A stretch of 64,000 nucleotides of DNA from Fomes fomentarius (taxonomy: Eukaryota > Basidiomycota > Agaricomycetes > Polyporales > Polyporaceae): the NCBI GenBank assembly GCA_022606135.1, contig JABYQN010000007.1, forward strand, positions 248,001 to 312,000, given 5' to 3'. The notes beneath the pieces are model-generated. The model had not been told where the DNA came from. It saw only the letters and a list, made by a program, of their open reading frames with translations, and did no database searches. A program made the position numbers and the translations under genes. Positions 46,250-57,610 of the stretch are shown here, piece by piece (the stretch's first letter is position 1; every line of letters starts with the position of its first letter).

Positions 46250-49200
46250 ATGTCGGGCTCCCATCTTGTTGAACAGCCTCCTGAGGCTGCTGCCAAACCC
46301 CCAGCTACTGATTCTCCCACTGAAGACCATGCTGCCTCTCTCCGGGCTGCTGCGTTGCTTACGCTGAAGTCCAAGAGACGTAGACTTACTATCAGTTCCT
46401 CAGACTCCTCGCATCCTCCTCGACCGACTCTTGCGCCACCATCGATTCAACTGGACTATGGATCAGAAGAGCCGTCCGGTGGTGTGTCATCCATCGCATC
46501 ATCGCCCGCGATACGACCCGTAGCGTCTGCGGCACCGATACTCGAACAGATGGACGTGGACGATAGTCAAGGCAGGGAGGAGGGCGAGATCAGCGACTCC
46601 GAGTCAACGTCAACTCCTCCAGCACCTGTTGTGGACCCCAAAGCAGGACCTACTTCACCCCAATCTGTGCAACCAGACCAAGCTGCAGTCCGCATGCCGC
46701 CTCCCCCGGTTCCTAAGATTGAACCTATATCTCCATTGCTCAGTTCAGCTCCTACATCCACGCCGTCAACCGTGGCGTCCGTCACCGGAGAGATACAGAC
46801 GCATATTCGGCCAGGGCTTGCTAGTGAGTCCCTTAATTTGCATCATTTCTGTTGGAGTATCAACGTGCCGTACGGCAGTGACAGAAGCACAGTACCTCAC
46901 TTCGAGGGACATCATACTGGACCTGCTTGGCTGGGGTGTTTCTCCGGAGTACCTGGTCAACTGCGGCCTCAGTCGGGAGATTATCTTCTACGTATTCGCT
47001 GAACACAACCTTCGACTTCCCTCAAATCTCGACCTCACAGGGTTGCTGCCCTATGTTCCTCCTGCACCTACCCCATCTTCCGCCACCAACGATCGTTCTG
47101 CTCCTAGTTGTCCCACGCCTGAACGTTCTTCCTCACTCTCAGCAGCTGCGCTGGCTTTCGTACCAAGTGGCAATGTTGCAAGTGGTTCGTCCACTCCGTC
47201 GACAACTCTCCATGATATAGAGCAGCAACGGAAGCAAGAGCTACTTGCGCGGAAGGCCGCTCAAGCTACACGCAAGCTGAAACAGCAGAAATCGATGACC
47301 AGTGTGGACCCGCAAATAACAAGTATGATGGCTGTTCCAATAGCGTCCGCCAAGGGCGACAGCAGCTCAAGCATCTCTGTTCCGACTAAGACCGTGGACG
47401 ACTTCCTCAAGAGTATTGAACCTGCTCGACCCAGTACCTTGCCGTCAAGTAAACCATCTGCGATCAAGCCGCCTCGTTTCTCCTCTGCGGACGACATGGA
47501 CGTCGACGAAATTCCAGGCCTTACTGGAGGCTTCAGCGCTACTACTGATTACACTCCCCTCCCTCGACCAATCCCTCCACGGTCTGCCACGACGTCGTTG
47601 TCGAACGCGACACCCCCTAAGTCACCGGTGGCGCCCTCATCGGCTATCTCGACGACATCGGGAAGCTCGTTCATCGTACCATCTGGTGCCACCAACGGCA
47701 AAGTTGCATTGCCTTACGACGATGACGCGGACGCAGTTCCTGGGCTCTTCCAGGCGGCGACACCTCTGGAGGATCTACAACCCAGTGTTGGTCGACGCGG
47801 TACGAAGCGCCCTGTTGCGGCTGACTTCGTGGACATGGAACCCGGGCCATCGCGGACCGATTCCCGTGGCCCGCCTCCCGATCAAGTTCGCGGAAGGCCT
47901 CGGCGGAAGACGACAGGATTTGCAGGCCTTCCGCAGAGACGCTGCGTCATAGAACTCAGTGACGATGAGGACGACAGCGCACATGGTATCATCTTGTCGA
48001 ACGGAAGAAACCCTCGGAGCAACTCTTTTGGATCGACCGCGAACACCCCTCAAACGTCCATTGCACCCACTCCACGCATGCATTCACCCGCACTCTCGTC
48101 TACTGTGAATCCTTCTGCATTACTGGAGAAGGAGGAGGAGATTCGCAGAATGCGTGAAAGAATCGCGCAGCGTGAGCAATCTCGGCTGAGGAAGCTGGCC
48201 TCAGTGAGCGTTAGTCTGCATTGCGTCCTGTAGATTAGTCAACTCATCGCGCCATAGAAATCACGTGGTACACCTTCCTCTGTAGACGGACAATCCAACG
48301 GCACCGTCGCCATCAAGCAAGAGGAGGATGATTCTGCCGCCGCTCAGTCGTTGCGACCCACTCGCAGTAGCTCATCGGCGACTCCGGATCCTTCCTTAAG
48401 CTTACGACCAAGCGAAGGCACCGAGGAGAGGACAGTGGCTGCGTTTCTTCTCCATCATGGTACGTTTGTGACGTCAATTGCGCTATGTTTGGCACTGATA
48501 GGTCCTCAGAGGGAAAGGAGACTCCCGCCCTATCCTTACCGGATTCTGAGTCCACCAGCGGCGCTGTGACACCGATGGGTCCTCGTCTTCGCGTTCGCGT
48601 ATCGCTACTTCCTTCTGACACGCGATTTACAGATGTTGTCTCTATTACCCTCGAGCACACGGTAACGGGCGACCAAGGCAAGTCTGTGCCATCTGTCATC
48701 TCTTCGATTTTTCCTTATCGGCTTGTTGACATGCTGTATATTTCCTTCGCCCTGTGTCATTTCTGACTGGTACCCTTCGTGGTGATATCTCTTGTTATTT
48801 TTTGCCCTGTGACACATGAACAGTGCTCACAGATGAAGCGCAACAAGAACAAGTGGCAAGGATCCCTTCCTTTCCTGCCGCGCTACAGGCGGTCTCCAAG
48901 ACCAATGCTTAACTGTTTTCTTTTTTTATCTTCTCTTCTCGTGGTTGTGGTCTGCTTTCGGGCTCATCACCTCCATTCGTATGTTTCTTTTTTGCTCCTT
49001 CCCTCAGGTCGCTAGCCCAGAAAGTATTCGAGAAGACAGTCATGACATGGAAGTCGACGTCGTTGGCATGCATCCAGAGACGTCGGCTCAGGTACGTGTC
49101 CATCTCCGTCAACTATTGTGATTTTCCTGTCGAAGGAGAGATCTGTTATCTCGCGTTCATGCTGATGTTCCTCTACAGGTTGAATACGATATCACGAATG

Positions 49201-49787
49201 CTATCGACTACAAGCAACCTAGGCAGACGCCAGTGTTCGAGACTTATCTCTCTCTTCTAGACCGACATCCTCTTTTGCGTGCAAACTCACGACGCAACTT
49301 TAGCATTGTCGATCTTTCTGCATCCTTGACTTCAGCTTCTAGTGTGGCGTCCTCGAGCACGTCCTTCACCGACATTGATTTGAAACCGCTGAAGCAGGCT
49401 GCGGTGTTGAAATACTTATCAGATAATTCTCGACAAGTTTGTCAGTATGAGCTTGGCGGTGGGGAATGCAGAGACAAGAGCTGCGAGAACGTACATCTGA
49501 CTCGTCTCTCCGCGGTCGAGCCGAGTGGTACGTCTATTCTTGCTTTGTTCCGGGTCGCTAACCTCTTCATTCTTGCTCGCTTTTATATTTTTGTATCTCC
49601 ACGTACCCTCCACCGCCCCCCATTAGACGAGGACACCGCACAATATCTGTGTTCCTCGATACCAGCCGGCCAGCGGCACGGCGTCGAAGTCTTTCGGAAG
49701 GCACTTGATGTAGCAAGACTCAGTCATCCGAATATCTCGCTCGACGCTCGGGTGCAAGTGGCCTTGACTCGATTAGGGCTTCGATAG
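46250..49787 (+). CDS. Large zf-C3H1 protein, Red1/ZFC3H1-like
   Basis: Eight exons: 46250-46823, 46879-48203, 48258-48459, 48510-48677, 48824-48891, 49008-49091, 49179-49527, 49627-49787 (976 aa). Most of the protein is Ser/Pro-rich and disordered, with an ordered patch SRDIILDLLGWGVSPEYLVN near residue 200 and a basic helix near the end of exon 2 (MRERIAQREQSRLRKL). The recognisable domain is at about 895-913, CQYELGGGECRDKSCENVH: C895-x8-C904-x4-C909-x3-H913, the zf-C3H1 finger of Red1 and ZFC3H1. Those proteins scaffold nuclear exosome targeting (MTREC/PAXT) and remove unwanted RNAs, so a nuclear RNA-decay role is inferred. Intron 4 (48678-48823) has a GC donor (AAG|GCAAGT), needed for the frame. 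The donor at 48892 (GTCTCC) is weak and least certain. Confidence 0.75.
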
Positions 49788-50350
49788 TCAATGAGTCACC
49801 GGTACACGCGACACATAGAACATCCTGTCAAGATCCCACCACACCTAGGTCCAGTACCCCTGCACAGGGAGGGAGAAGACGATTGTGGGGAACGCAGTAA
49901 AGAGCGCTAGTGCGCCACCGGCCTCCTGGGATGGGGTGGGAGGTTGGCAGAGAAGAGGATGAGCAGTGTAGTGTTGGTTGATGTCTCTTCAGCGCGCGAG
50001 TGCGCGTTCCGCGTAGTGACTTTCAGCGGCGGCCGTCGATCGACGCTGGAGGACTTGGTCTACGAAGATGATGCCGGAGGGTGTCATACGCGTTAGGTTT
50101 ACTTTGGTTTTGTTGCGCGCTGACCGCCGAGCCGTCGTGTGTTGGTTGTTTCGTCGCATTTAGTACTAGCTTTGTTGCATATTGTGTCGCAATTGTATCA
50201 GTAATTGGCATGTGGACATTGACTCTCAGAATGTGTTGTGTGATATCGAAGTGGGAAGTATCCTTTCACTATGTGTACAACAAGTAGTATAGTACACTAA
50301 GGTGCGAGATGTCGTTGTGATCACTACCCTAACGTTAACGCATGACGATC
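49788..50350. other. Convergent intergenic region
   Basis: 3' flanks of the zf-C3H1 gene and of the first Kre9-like gene. No gene seen. Confidence 0.6.
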
Positions 50351-51361
50351 CTACAACAATACCCGCAAGGCCATAAAAGCCCCGACAATGGTCCAGAGAT
50401 GGACCCGAGTCACTGAGACCTTTGAACCAAAATTGCCAGCATCGCCGGTAGCAGTACCCGTCGTAGACGGAGACGTCGCAGGAGACGTAGCAGAAGACGT
50501 CGACGCAACACCACCAGATGTGACTGATACGCCTGAGGGGAGTGCCCCGGTCGGCACGCTGGCTGAGACGGAGGTTGAGCTCCCGCTCTCTGGGGTGGAA
50601 GTCGCAGATAAGCTGGGGATAGGATCAGTGACGGTGGCGCCTGGAGGTAAGGTCACGCTAGTCGAGGGGTCAGCTGTCTGGTGCGGCGGAAGCGTGTTCG
50701 AGCTCGAGGCTGCTTGGATCTTCGTGGGGGATGGGACGGCTGAAGAGGAGGGGGAGTCGCTGCCGAGGATCGTGAACGTGGGGCTGATGTTGCCCGAGTT
50801 GCCGAACACTGGATCATTGAGAGAGTGTGTGTCAGAGGAAGTGGAACTTTCGTATAGGTTTAGGAAGAGAACGATGCGACGTACGACAGACGATGTAGTC
50901 ACTTCCAGTCGCGACGGATGGGACGGTTATGGTCACATTCCCGCTTAAGATGGGGAAATCCTCCTTGATGGGAGATGCTGAGAGGCCAGTGTGAACTGCA
51001 GCACGCACATTCGCGCAAATTGATGTGCAAACGTACAGACGAACAAGTGCTCCTTCCCATCAATAAAGGTGCCCAGGAGTATCATCCCGTTTGGGTTTGA
51101 AGGTGTTACTCCTTCCAGTCCAGATAGATCCCTATGAACCGTGTCAGGAAGGCTTGGGGGATTGTGGAACTACAGGCACGATGGTTTGACATACCAAGTC
51201 ACTGTCTGCGTCTCTCCCGCCTTCCATACCGCCCCTGCCTTCGGGTTCGTGATTGGTGGGGCGATCGAATCGCGCGGGATCAGCGCGAGCGGCTTCGCGA
51301 GAGCCGTGCCAAAGAGGGCCAGAAGAGATACGACTTGCATGATGACGAAGAACATGGTCAT
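50351..51361 (-). CDS. Kre9/Knh1-like GPI-anchored surface protein 1
   Basis: Exons 51195-51361, 51037-51131, 50888-50995, 50351-50808 (275 aa). The signal peptide (MFFVIMQVVSLLALFGTALA) is followed by ITNPKAGAVWKAGETQTVTW, DLSGLEGVTPSNPNGMILLG, LSGNVTITVPSVATGSDYIV and LFGNSGNISPTFTIL. These are the conserved strands of the Kre9/Knh1 N-terminal Ig-like domain. A 130-residue Ser/Thr/Pro-rich stalk and a hydrophobic C-terminus (HLWTIVGAFMALRVLL) after a small-residue site indicate GPI anchoring to the membrane or wall. Relatives are linked to beta-1,6-glucan or are wall components; the function here is inferred. The third donor is a weak GTCGTA, accepted because the frame continues into LFGNSGN. 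It is divergent from a paralogue 828 bases away. Confidence 0.82.
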
Positions 51362-52189
51362 GACGGCGTAAGTTATGGGCTGCAGAGACAGTATGTTTGA
51401 CGTGCGCGAGCCTCGAGGAGTACAGGAGGGGCGTGCACGCGTGAGGAGCAGTTTCGGAATAAGTCTCGTGCGAGGTGGGCAGGTCGTGATTGTCTGCCTG
51501 AGCCCGGGTGGGAGGGTTACCACCTGCGAACTGCAGCCGTGAGTCGTGGGCGTGGTCGCCTCGAGCGAAGACGAAGGCGGGGGCGAGGAGGTGTGAGGGG
51601 ATGGGAGCTGGCTTTATTTGAACCCACGCGCACGGTGATCAGCTGGGCCTAGTTCTGTGCCTTCTGACTCTTCTGCCGAGCGGAGGGAGATAAGCGTGCC
51701 AGAGATGCTGATGGTCCATGTCGTACACGCAGGGATGTTCCCAGATTATCTCGGGACCGATAGCTGCAAGCTGCAGGTAGGAGCGGGAGTAGACAGCGTC
51801 GTGAATCGCAAAGTCCATCGGAGAGGAGATCTAGAGTGTTCAAGCTTGTGTCAGGTATGTTCACCAAGTTGTCTGTGAGAAGCTGAGTGCGGACTGAGGG
51901 TGGCGTTGCCAGCAAGTACGAAGCGTGAGTAGAAACCGAGATGCGCGAGCTGTTACATGCTACACGTCAAGGAGAAGAGAACGTCGCGAAGACTCGGAGA
52001 TCTAGACCAAGTCAAGTCAAGGTGCACTGAGCGCCCAAGCGGGCGGTAGCAGCGCGTCGTGACGTCGCGCGCTTTCTACCCGTACTTATACAACATGTCG
52101 AATTCACCGCACGACGCGACGTCCGTTGTCCCCTTCTACTACATTACCACCGGACGTCCCGCGCGAGGTGGCGACTTGACGGGCTCGCG
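51362..52189. promoter_or_regulatory. Shared upstream region of the divergent Kre9-like pair
   Basis: 828 bases between two divergent start codons. CTTATACAAC near 52084 may be the core element of the right-hand gene, and GCTTTATTTG near 51610 may serve the left-hand one. No gene inside. Confidence 0.5.
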
Positions 52190-53015
52190 ATGATTGTCCC
52201 GGTCTTTTTACTCTTCTTAACGGCGGTGCACGCTCTCGTGCCTCACGTCCCTCGCGCGGAGTTGCCAACAATCATCGAGCCGACTTCCCAGTCTCTGTGG
52301 AGGCCAGGCGGGATCAACACTGTGCGATGGTAAGTGAAGTGCTCGCAAAACTCCAGCAGGTTAGCCCACGCTCATACTACTTCATCCAGGATCACTCAGA
52401 ATCTCGACCTGGAAGGTCTAAACGGAACAATTGTGCTCGGCCATTTCGTGGGAGATGGGACGCCCTTCTTGTGGAATGGTGTGTTCAGCTCTCGCTTTAT
52501 GTCGAGTGCAGCTACGCATACTAGGATGCTTGCAGACCAACTCTTGGCCGAAAATGTCAGCCTGGCAGACGGAGCAGTCAATGTTCGCTGTCCCTTCAAC
52601 GTGCCTTACAGTCAGCGCTACCTCGTGGCCTGTAAGTGCACAATGTACGTATGGTGCAGACATGCGCGTTCCTGATCCTGTGTCGATGTTCGTAGTGCTA
52701 GGAGAAGGCGGCAACAGTACCCTTAGCGCCCCTTTCACCATCCAAGACATCAACTTTAACACTAGTTCAACTGCGTTCCCCACACAATTGTCGACTTCTG
52801 GCGGTGTTCCCTCTGCCACGATCACTCGGACGAGTGTTGTTGGCACCATCCCGCCCAGATCGACATCGACAACGGATTCGAGTAGCTCATCGAGCGCTTC
52901 CACTGGTTCGCCAACTCCCACCGCAGGATCTAACGGCAGTCAAGTAATGGCAGATGTTCGCTTGGGTATCGTTGCTTGTGTGGTGGCGTTGCCTGTGCTC
53001 TTCTCCGGGTTTTAG
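52190..53015 (+). CDS. Kre9/Knh1-like GPI-anchored surface protein 2
   Basis: Exons 52190-52329, 52390-52631, 52696-53015 (233 aa). The signal peptide MIVPVFLLFLTAVHA is followed by the same domain in diverged form: IIEPTSQSLWRPGGINTVRW, ITQNLDLEGLNGTIVLGHFV, LADGAVNVRCPFNVPYSQRY and LLGEGGNSTLSAPFTI. The Ser/Thr-rich stalk is shorter than in the left-hand gene, and the C-terminus (VRLGIVACVVALPVLFSGF) is a GPI-type tail. The domain layout, the first intron (phase 2 in the codon for the TW or RW tryptophan) and the last intron are shared with the neighbour, so the two arose by inverted duplication. A segment of about 15 residues (near VFSSRFMSSAATHT) aligns with nothing in the neighbour and overlaps the position of its second intron; a cryptic intron may be retained in this model. 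Confidence 0.78.
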
Positions 53016-53339
53016 GTGTGTGTGCAGGATATTTTAATGGAAACAGTTATTATTTCCGCCGTGTTCATGTATGAGGTCCGTGAATGATGAGTGGATCTGT
53101 CAATGTCTCTGTAAGCCGCATGGGGGCTGGTAAGAGGGATAGCTGCTATCGGTCCTGATCACAACTCACCAGCCTTGGTCACTGGTCAACCTCGGTCAGC
53201 CTGTCAGCCTCTGGCAGCCTCCTGTCTGTGCTCTCCTGTCTGTGCTCTATATAAGCCCAAGGGAAGCACGCAAGGCTCACCATCTCCCTTGACTTCCTAC
53301 CACCACCTCCATCCACTTGGCACTCCTTCACCTTACCCT

Positions 53340-54422
53340 CGTTTGTCGCAACCAGGACCTCCTCCGGACAAGGCATGTGCGCATTCCCCCATCTCGACTC
53401 CTGGCGGCGTGCGCTGCCAATGCGACACAGCTCGGTAAAACTCAACTTTGCACCGACCACCGGCTCCTCCAAGGCCTCACCGTGTAACACGTCAGGTCAT
53501 TGACATCGGCAAGTCGGTTCCAGAGCTCGGAGCCCAAGATGAGCAGAGAGGTGAGCAAGTTTCCGTATACTGCTCACCAGTCTGCCAGAATGTGCGGCTG
53601 AAGAGGGAGGGGTACAATCTACCTAGGAAACGAACGGCGCCGATGAGTTGTTTGCAGAGCCGGTGCCCAAGCTCAACAGAGGTGAGCAAGTTTCCGATAC
53701 TGCTCACCAGCCTGCCCGAATGCGCGGCTGAAGAGGGAGGGGTACATAGGACGCCGACGAGTTGTCTGCAGAGCCTAAGGTGAGCAAGTTTCCGTGTACT
53801 GCTCACCAGTCTGCCCAAATGTGCGGCTGAAGAGGGAGGGGCACAGTCTACACAGGAAACAATCGATACCGACGAGCTGTTCGCAGAGCCTGAGCCTAAG
53901 GTGAGCAAGTCTCGTGTACTGCTCACCAGCCTGCCCGAATGCGCGGCTGAAGAGGGAGGGCTACAATCTACCTAGGCGATCGATGTCGACGAGCTGTTTC
54001 CCGAGCCCGATCCCAAGATAATAAGGTGAGCGAGCTTTTGTCTGCCGCTCACTCAGTCTGCTCCAAGGCCCGCGGCTGACACGGTGATGCAGTCCATGAA
54101 GGAAGCCATCGACGTCCACAAGCTCCATGTGACTATTGCGAAGCCTCGGCCCAAGAGGCGGGCAATACTGAAATCGCAAGGCTGAGCGATTCACTCGCTA
54201 TCGTGTATACTGACGTTGCATCCGTTTGCAGACGAAACCCTCGAGACAGGTTGTGCTGCGTCTTCCCTTCGAGGCTCGGATTGTATAGTCATCGAAGATG
54301 CCCCACAGGACATTGTAGGTTGCAAGGGCTCGATGACCCGCGATCGACGCTGCCTCGCAGCTTCCGGTTTGAACAAGGCCCTGCGTAGTACAAAGCTGCC
54401 CAACTCTGAGACCAATCAATGA
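53340..54422 (+). pseudogene. Broken upstream copy of the modular repeat gene
   Basis: This matches the 5' half of the gene at 57611-59714: CGCAACCAGGACCTCCTCCG corresponds to its first exon, ACACAGCTCGGTAAAACTCA to the start of its second, and then come five copies of the same intron with short exons between. The ATG is lost (CACCTTAC in place of CATCATGT), the first donor is GC, and the exons (55, 30, 45 and 50 nt) do not join in one frame, with a TAA in the exon before the array and a TGA soon after 54093. Exon peptides such as ETIDTDELFAEPEPK and AIDVDELFPEPDPK remain readable one by one. It is probably a pseudogene; a different splicing pattern cannot be ruled out. A TATATAAG promoter element remains at about 53250. 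Confidence 0.6.
53551..54092 (+). repeat. Exon-intron repeat array 1 (five near-identical introns)
   Basis: Introns at 53551-53626, 53682-53749, 53780-53855, 53901-53975 and 54026-54092. Each starts GTGAGC, has TGCTCACCAG or CGCTCACTCAG about 20-25 bases in, then TCTGCCC-like, GCGGCTGA (branch region) and GAAGAGGGAGGGG in the first four. Exons between them are 55, 30, 45 and 50 nt and encode related acidic peptides. The intron sequence is clearly better conserved than the exon sequence. Confidence 0.85.
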
Positions 54423-54635
54423 GGACCTTCACGCTAGAGATCGAGAAATACTACCTTTGCGATTGCTGTCGTTGTGGTTAGTACTATGATCCAGTGCGGG
54501 ACTAGTACTGCTACTTATGGGCCCACGACCATGGGAAGATGAAGTTCGTAGTTCATCATAACTATACACTTGCACTGTAAATTGCAACAGCCAGCGATAT
54601 CGATCTACCAGACAGCATGCATTGGTATTACGCAC

Positions 54636-56444
54636 TCAAACGGCAGCATCCTGACGCGGGAGAAGTCGGCCGCGCCCGCCGGATCGTACGCCACGTACCA
54701 ACTCATCACGTACGCGCAAAACATCGAAAATCCTCGACCATGCCAGACGGGAATCCCGGATGAACGAACGGAAGCTCGTATCCAAGTGCGGGAATAGTTC
54801 GGCAAGGACGTGTGCCAGCCTCTCGGTGCCCCCCGTCGAAGTGAGCGTGCCTCTCTCCCTATCATCCGCGACGAACAACCGGCGGAGCGGATGAGGGCGG
54901 ATCTCCCCGTCGTAAGGCAGCTGGTCCATCGAGGCGTCGTGAGCCAGGTATGGGAGGACGATCTCCTGCAGCCGAGGGCCGTGATGTGCGAGGTGCACGA
55001 GCACGAGCGGGGTGGGGATCGGCCCGTCGGCATGCCATGTGCGAAAATCCAAACGGAGGATTCGGAGATGTGTCCAGGCTTGGGCAACGTCCACGAATAT
55101 TTCGTCGTTGGCACAGAGTTTGGACGCATCGAATCGCAGTATGAACTCTTCCATATTGGAGGCCGAGAGGAGCGGCCGGAGGAGACTGGCTAGGGACACG
55201 GCGGCGGGGGCCTCGGCGTCGTGCACGGATGCGGAGAAGCTGAACACCCTGTTGAAATGCAAGAGGAGCTTTCGCAGCGCACTGTACTGAACCGCGCGGG
55301 CGAATAGTGCAGTGCATTTGGGAAGGTCCGAACGAGTGGTGTCGTCGAACACCGAGATGGAAGCGGACTCCAGGACTGGGAAGCTCGAACCTGCGAAGAG
55401 TTCGGTCAGGGTAAGCCCAGAGCCGTGGATCTCCAGAACTTGCAGTGCGGATGCAACGGTCGTCACATAGGAGTTTGACGACATTTCTCCTCCTTCCACT
55501 GGGGCGCAAATCCTGACGAGTTGTGGGTTCGAGACGAGAGCATAAAACTGGCCTAGGATGATGTGATTCGAACAGTCCACGTAGCGTACACTCGGATGGG
55601 ACACCAAGGCTTCGATCACATATGACTGCGGACGATGAGGTGTACGCAGAGCGAAGCTATCCAGGTGAGGGCAGGATTCGTGTAAGCGGCCCATAAGCGG
55701 CTTCAGGGTAGCCTCTACTATATCCTCTGTTCCTTGTAGGATAATCGTCAGATGCAGAATGCTTGGAGGCAGCAATCGAGTCAGGGAGTTATCTGAGATC
55801 GAGGTTTGCGTCCATGTCAACGACTGAAGCGCAGGAAAGACGGGCGTAACATCGTTCCTGTCCAATATGACCCGTAGGAAGTCGACATTCATCGTGGCGG
55901 GCTTCTCACCGTCAACAGGGCGTCCTGACCCGTCTACCATACGTGGACACGAGTATTGCAAGGCAAGGATGCGACGCGAGTACAACATGAACCTGTCCCA
56001 GAAACGGGGGTTTTTCCAAACTTTGGTATTCAAGATCTGCAGACTGCAATGTCAGCATTGGACGAGACATGGACTCAATGAAATGAAACGGACTGCCTCA
56101 TATTGCGTCACCTTGTATGTGAGCGGGAGAGGGAGCGATGGAGGGGCAAACAGCATCCATAGAGGCATAGGGCCGTTGATTGAACTCCAGAGGACCCCGA
56201 TGGCAGGCTCCCAAAACGCACGGCATACACGGGCACATCGAGCGAGATCGTCTCGCCATAGATAGTCATGCGAAGGTCTTGCTTGAGGATATGAGAAGTT
56301 GTTGAACAGATACCACAGGATGTCATGCGATCCGAGAGCTATCCGGCATGCAGAGGAGGATTGCCCAGCAATATTCGCTGTTGCCACGTCTCCGAGTCTC
56401 TGGGAATGCGATTCAAGCTGAGGTGGCATCTGGACCAGTGGCAT
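54636..56444 (-). CDS. F-box domain protein
   Basis: Exons 56112-56444 and 54636-56036 (577 aa). The N-terminus has HDILWYLFNNFSYPQA, then LARCARVCRAFWEPAIGVLW, the F-box form used by basidiomycete F-box/LRR-like proteins. The body has repeated leucine patterns (SLTRLLPPSILHLTIILQ, ESCPHLDSFALR, TALFARAVQYSALRKLLLHF). It is expected to be an SCF ubiquitin ligase substrate receptor. The single 75-nt intron ends in tandem acceptors (ATTGCAG then TCTGCAG); the second keeps the frame. The gene lies antisense between two pieces of the modular repeat family copy at 53340-56991, so it may have been inserted there. It is distantly related to the F-box gene at 803-2723. Confidence 0.75.
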
Positions 56445-56639
56445 AGTCCGGTAAGCTTTGTACAGCCTATGTAGTTGTCATGGACTTACTTCTATCAACG
56501 CGCGCTCGGAGTATCCGGTCATGTTCATAACCCCAACTTCTTGTTCACTAAGCGCCTAAGCGCTCACGTTCTACCCGCGGCCCGGAAGGGCCGCAACTTA
56601 CAAGTTCAGCCAATGTGTGTTCAACTCCTAGCACTGGCG

Positions 56640-56991
56640 CTCTATTATCGACGACGAGGAAGAGGCCGGGTGCGGTCGCGCACCCTCAATCAGACGGGTG
56701 CGCGTGAGCGCCTTGACGACCCTCATGCGCCAGCTGTCTCCCGACGAACGCTCAAACTCGTTCTCGTACCTCTATCGCGAGGCTCTGCTGAAGCTCTGGT
56801 GCTTGGCCCTATCCCCATTCCTGCCACTGAAGCTAGCCGCGGCACTAGTTATCATCCTGGGTTTTCTCGATTATCGAGCTGATGGTCGCCCGGGGTGGCA
56901 CTTTCACGAGTTCGTGTGCGAATCGGACGGCGTCGTCGTGAGGTTCAACTACCCGGCTTGTCAGGCTCCTGCCCCGAGGCAGACGACGTGA
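56640..56991 (+). pseudogene. 3' fragment of the modular repeat gene family
   Basis: The frame reading RVSALTTLMRQLSPDERSNS and ending WHFHEFVCESDGVVVRFNY matches the C-terminal end of the downstream gene (RVSALAILLRQLSVQEGSSA and later GRLAWRLDEIVTKLTYWS). The segment between them differs. It is separated from its matching 5' part at 53340-54422 by an antisense F-box gene. It may be a relic, or the terminal exon of a separate short gene. Confidence 0.5.
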
Positions 56992-57610
56992 AGATTCAAG
57001 AACGGAGGGATGTTGATGTCTTCTGACTGGATGTCAAGGACGAATAACTCAAGGATGACTGGGTGGTGATAAGCCGGCTTGTCGTGCTAGTCGCAGCTGG
57101 ATCTCGCGATCGTATTACCTTCTTGCTCCGACTGACAACGTACAACGTTTACACAAACGACGTGGTGGTAATCTCGATCCACATTGTACACCAGTAAGGT
57201 ACCTCTTGCCTTAAGTCAAGGAATGCTAGTGCTTGCTTTTTCCTTGTTTAGGTGAGTATGAAGTATGGAGCAAGATTCCTCTGCTGGGAACACCTGAACC
57301 AACTCATCCATAGAACCGGCGGTTAGTCAAGAGATGAGGCTGACGTCGGTCATGATCACCACTTACCACTTACCGGCCGCGGTCAGCCTCCCGCTCATGC
57401 TCCATAAATACGCACAGGAACAGAGAATGCGGCTGGTCAAGAGACGCGGCTGAGGTCGGTCTTGATCACGACTTACCACTCCAGTCACAGTCAGCCTCCC
57501 GCTCATGCTCTAAATATGCGCACAGGGGGAACACAATTGCCCCAAGGTTTTTCTGTCGAATACCACCACCTCCCCAACTTGTCCCTCATTCATCCCTACT
57601 CTCCTTCATC
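56992..57610. other. Upstream region of the modular repeat gene
   Basis: No gene. It contains the duplicated promoter-like segment at 57321-57526 and a pyrimidine-rich leader with two CACCACCTCCCC-like tracts before the ATG at 57611. Confidence 0.5.
57321..57526 (+). repeat. Tandem duplication of a promoter-like segment
   Basis: Two units of about 97 bases, 57321-57418 and 57431-57526. Each runs GTCAAGAGA, CGGCTGA or AGGCTGA, GTCGGTC, TGATCAC, ACTTACCACT, GTCAGCCTCCCGCTCATGCT, then a TATA-like ATAAATACGC or TAAATATGCG and CACAGG. A diverged single copy with a better TATA (TATATAAG) stands before the broken copy at about 53149-53260. Confidence 0.75.

Noticed and set aside
52462..52530. An intron in Kre9-like protein 2 at the position of the neighbour's second intron
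   Set aside because: A GTGTGT donor exists, but the only acceptor giving the right frame would leave an intron of about 35 nt, too short for this genome, so I kept the open reading.
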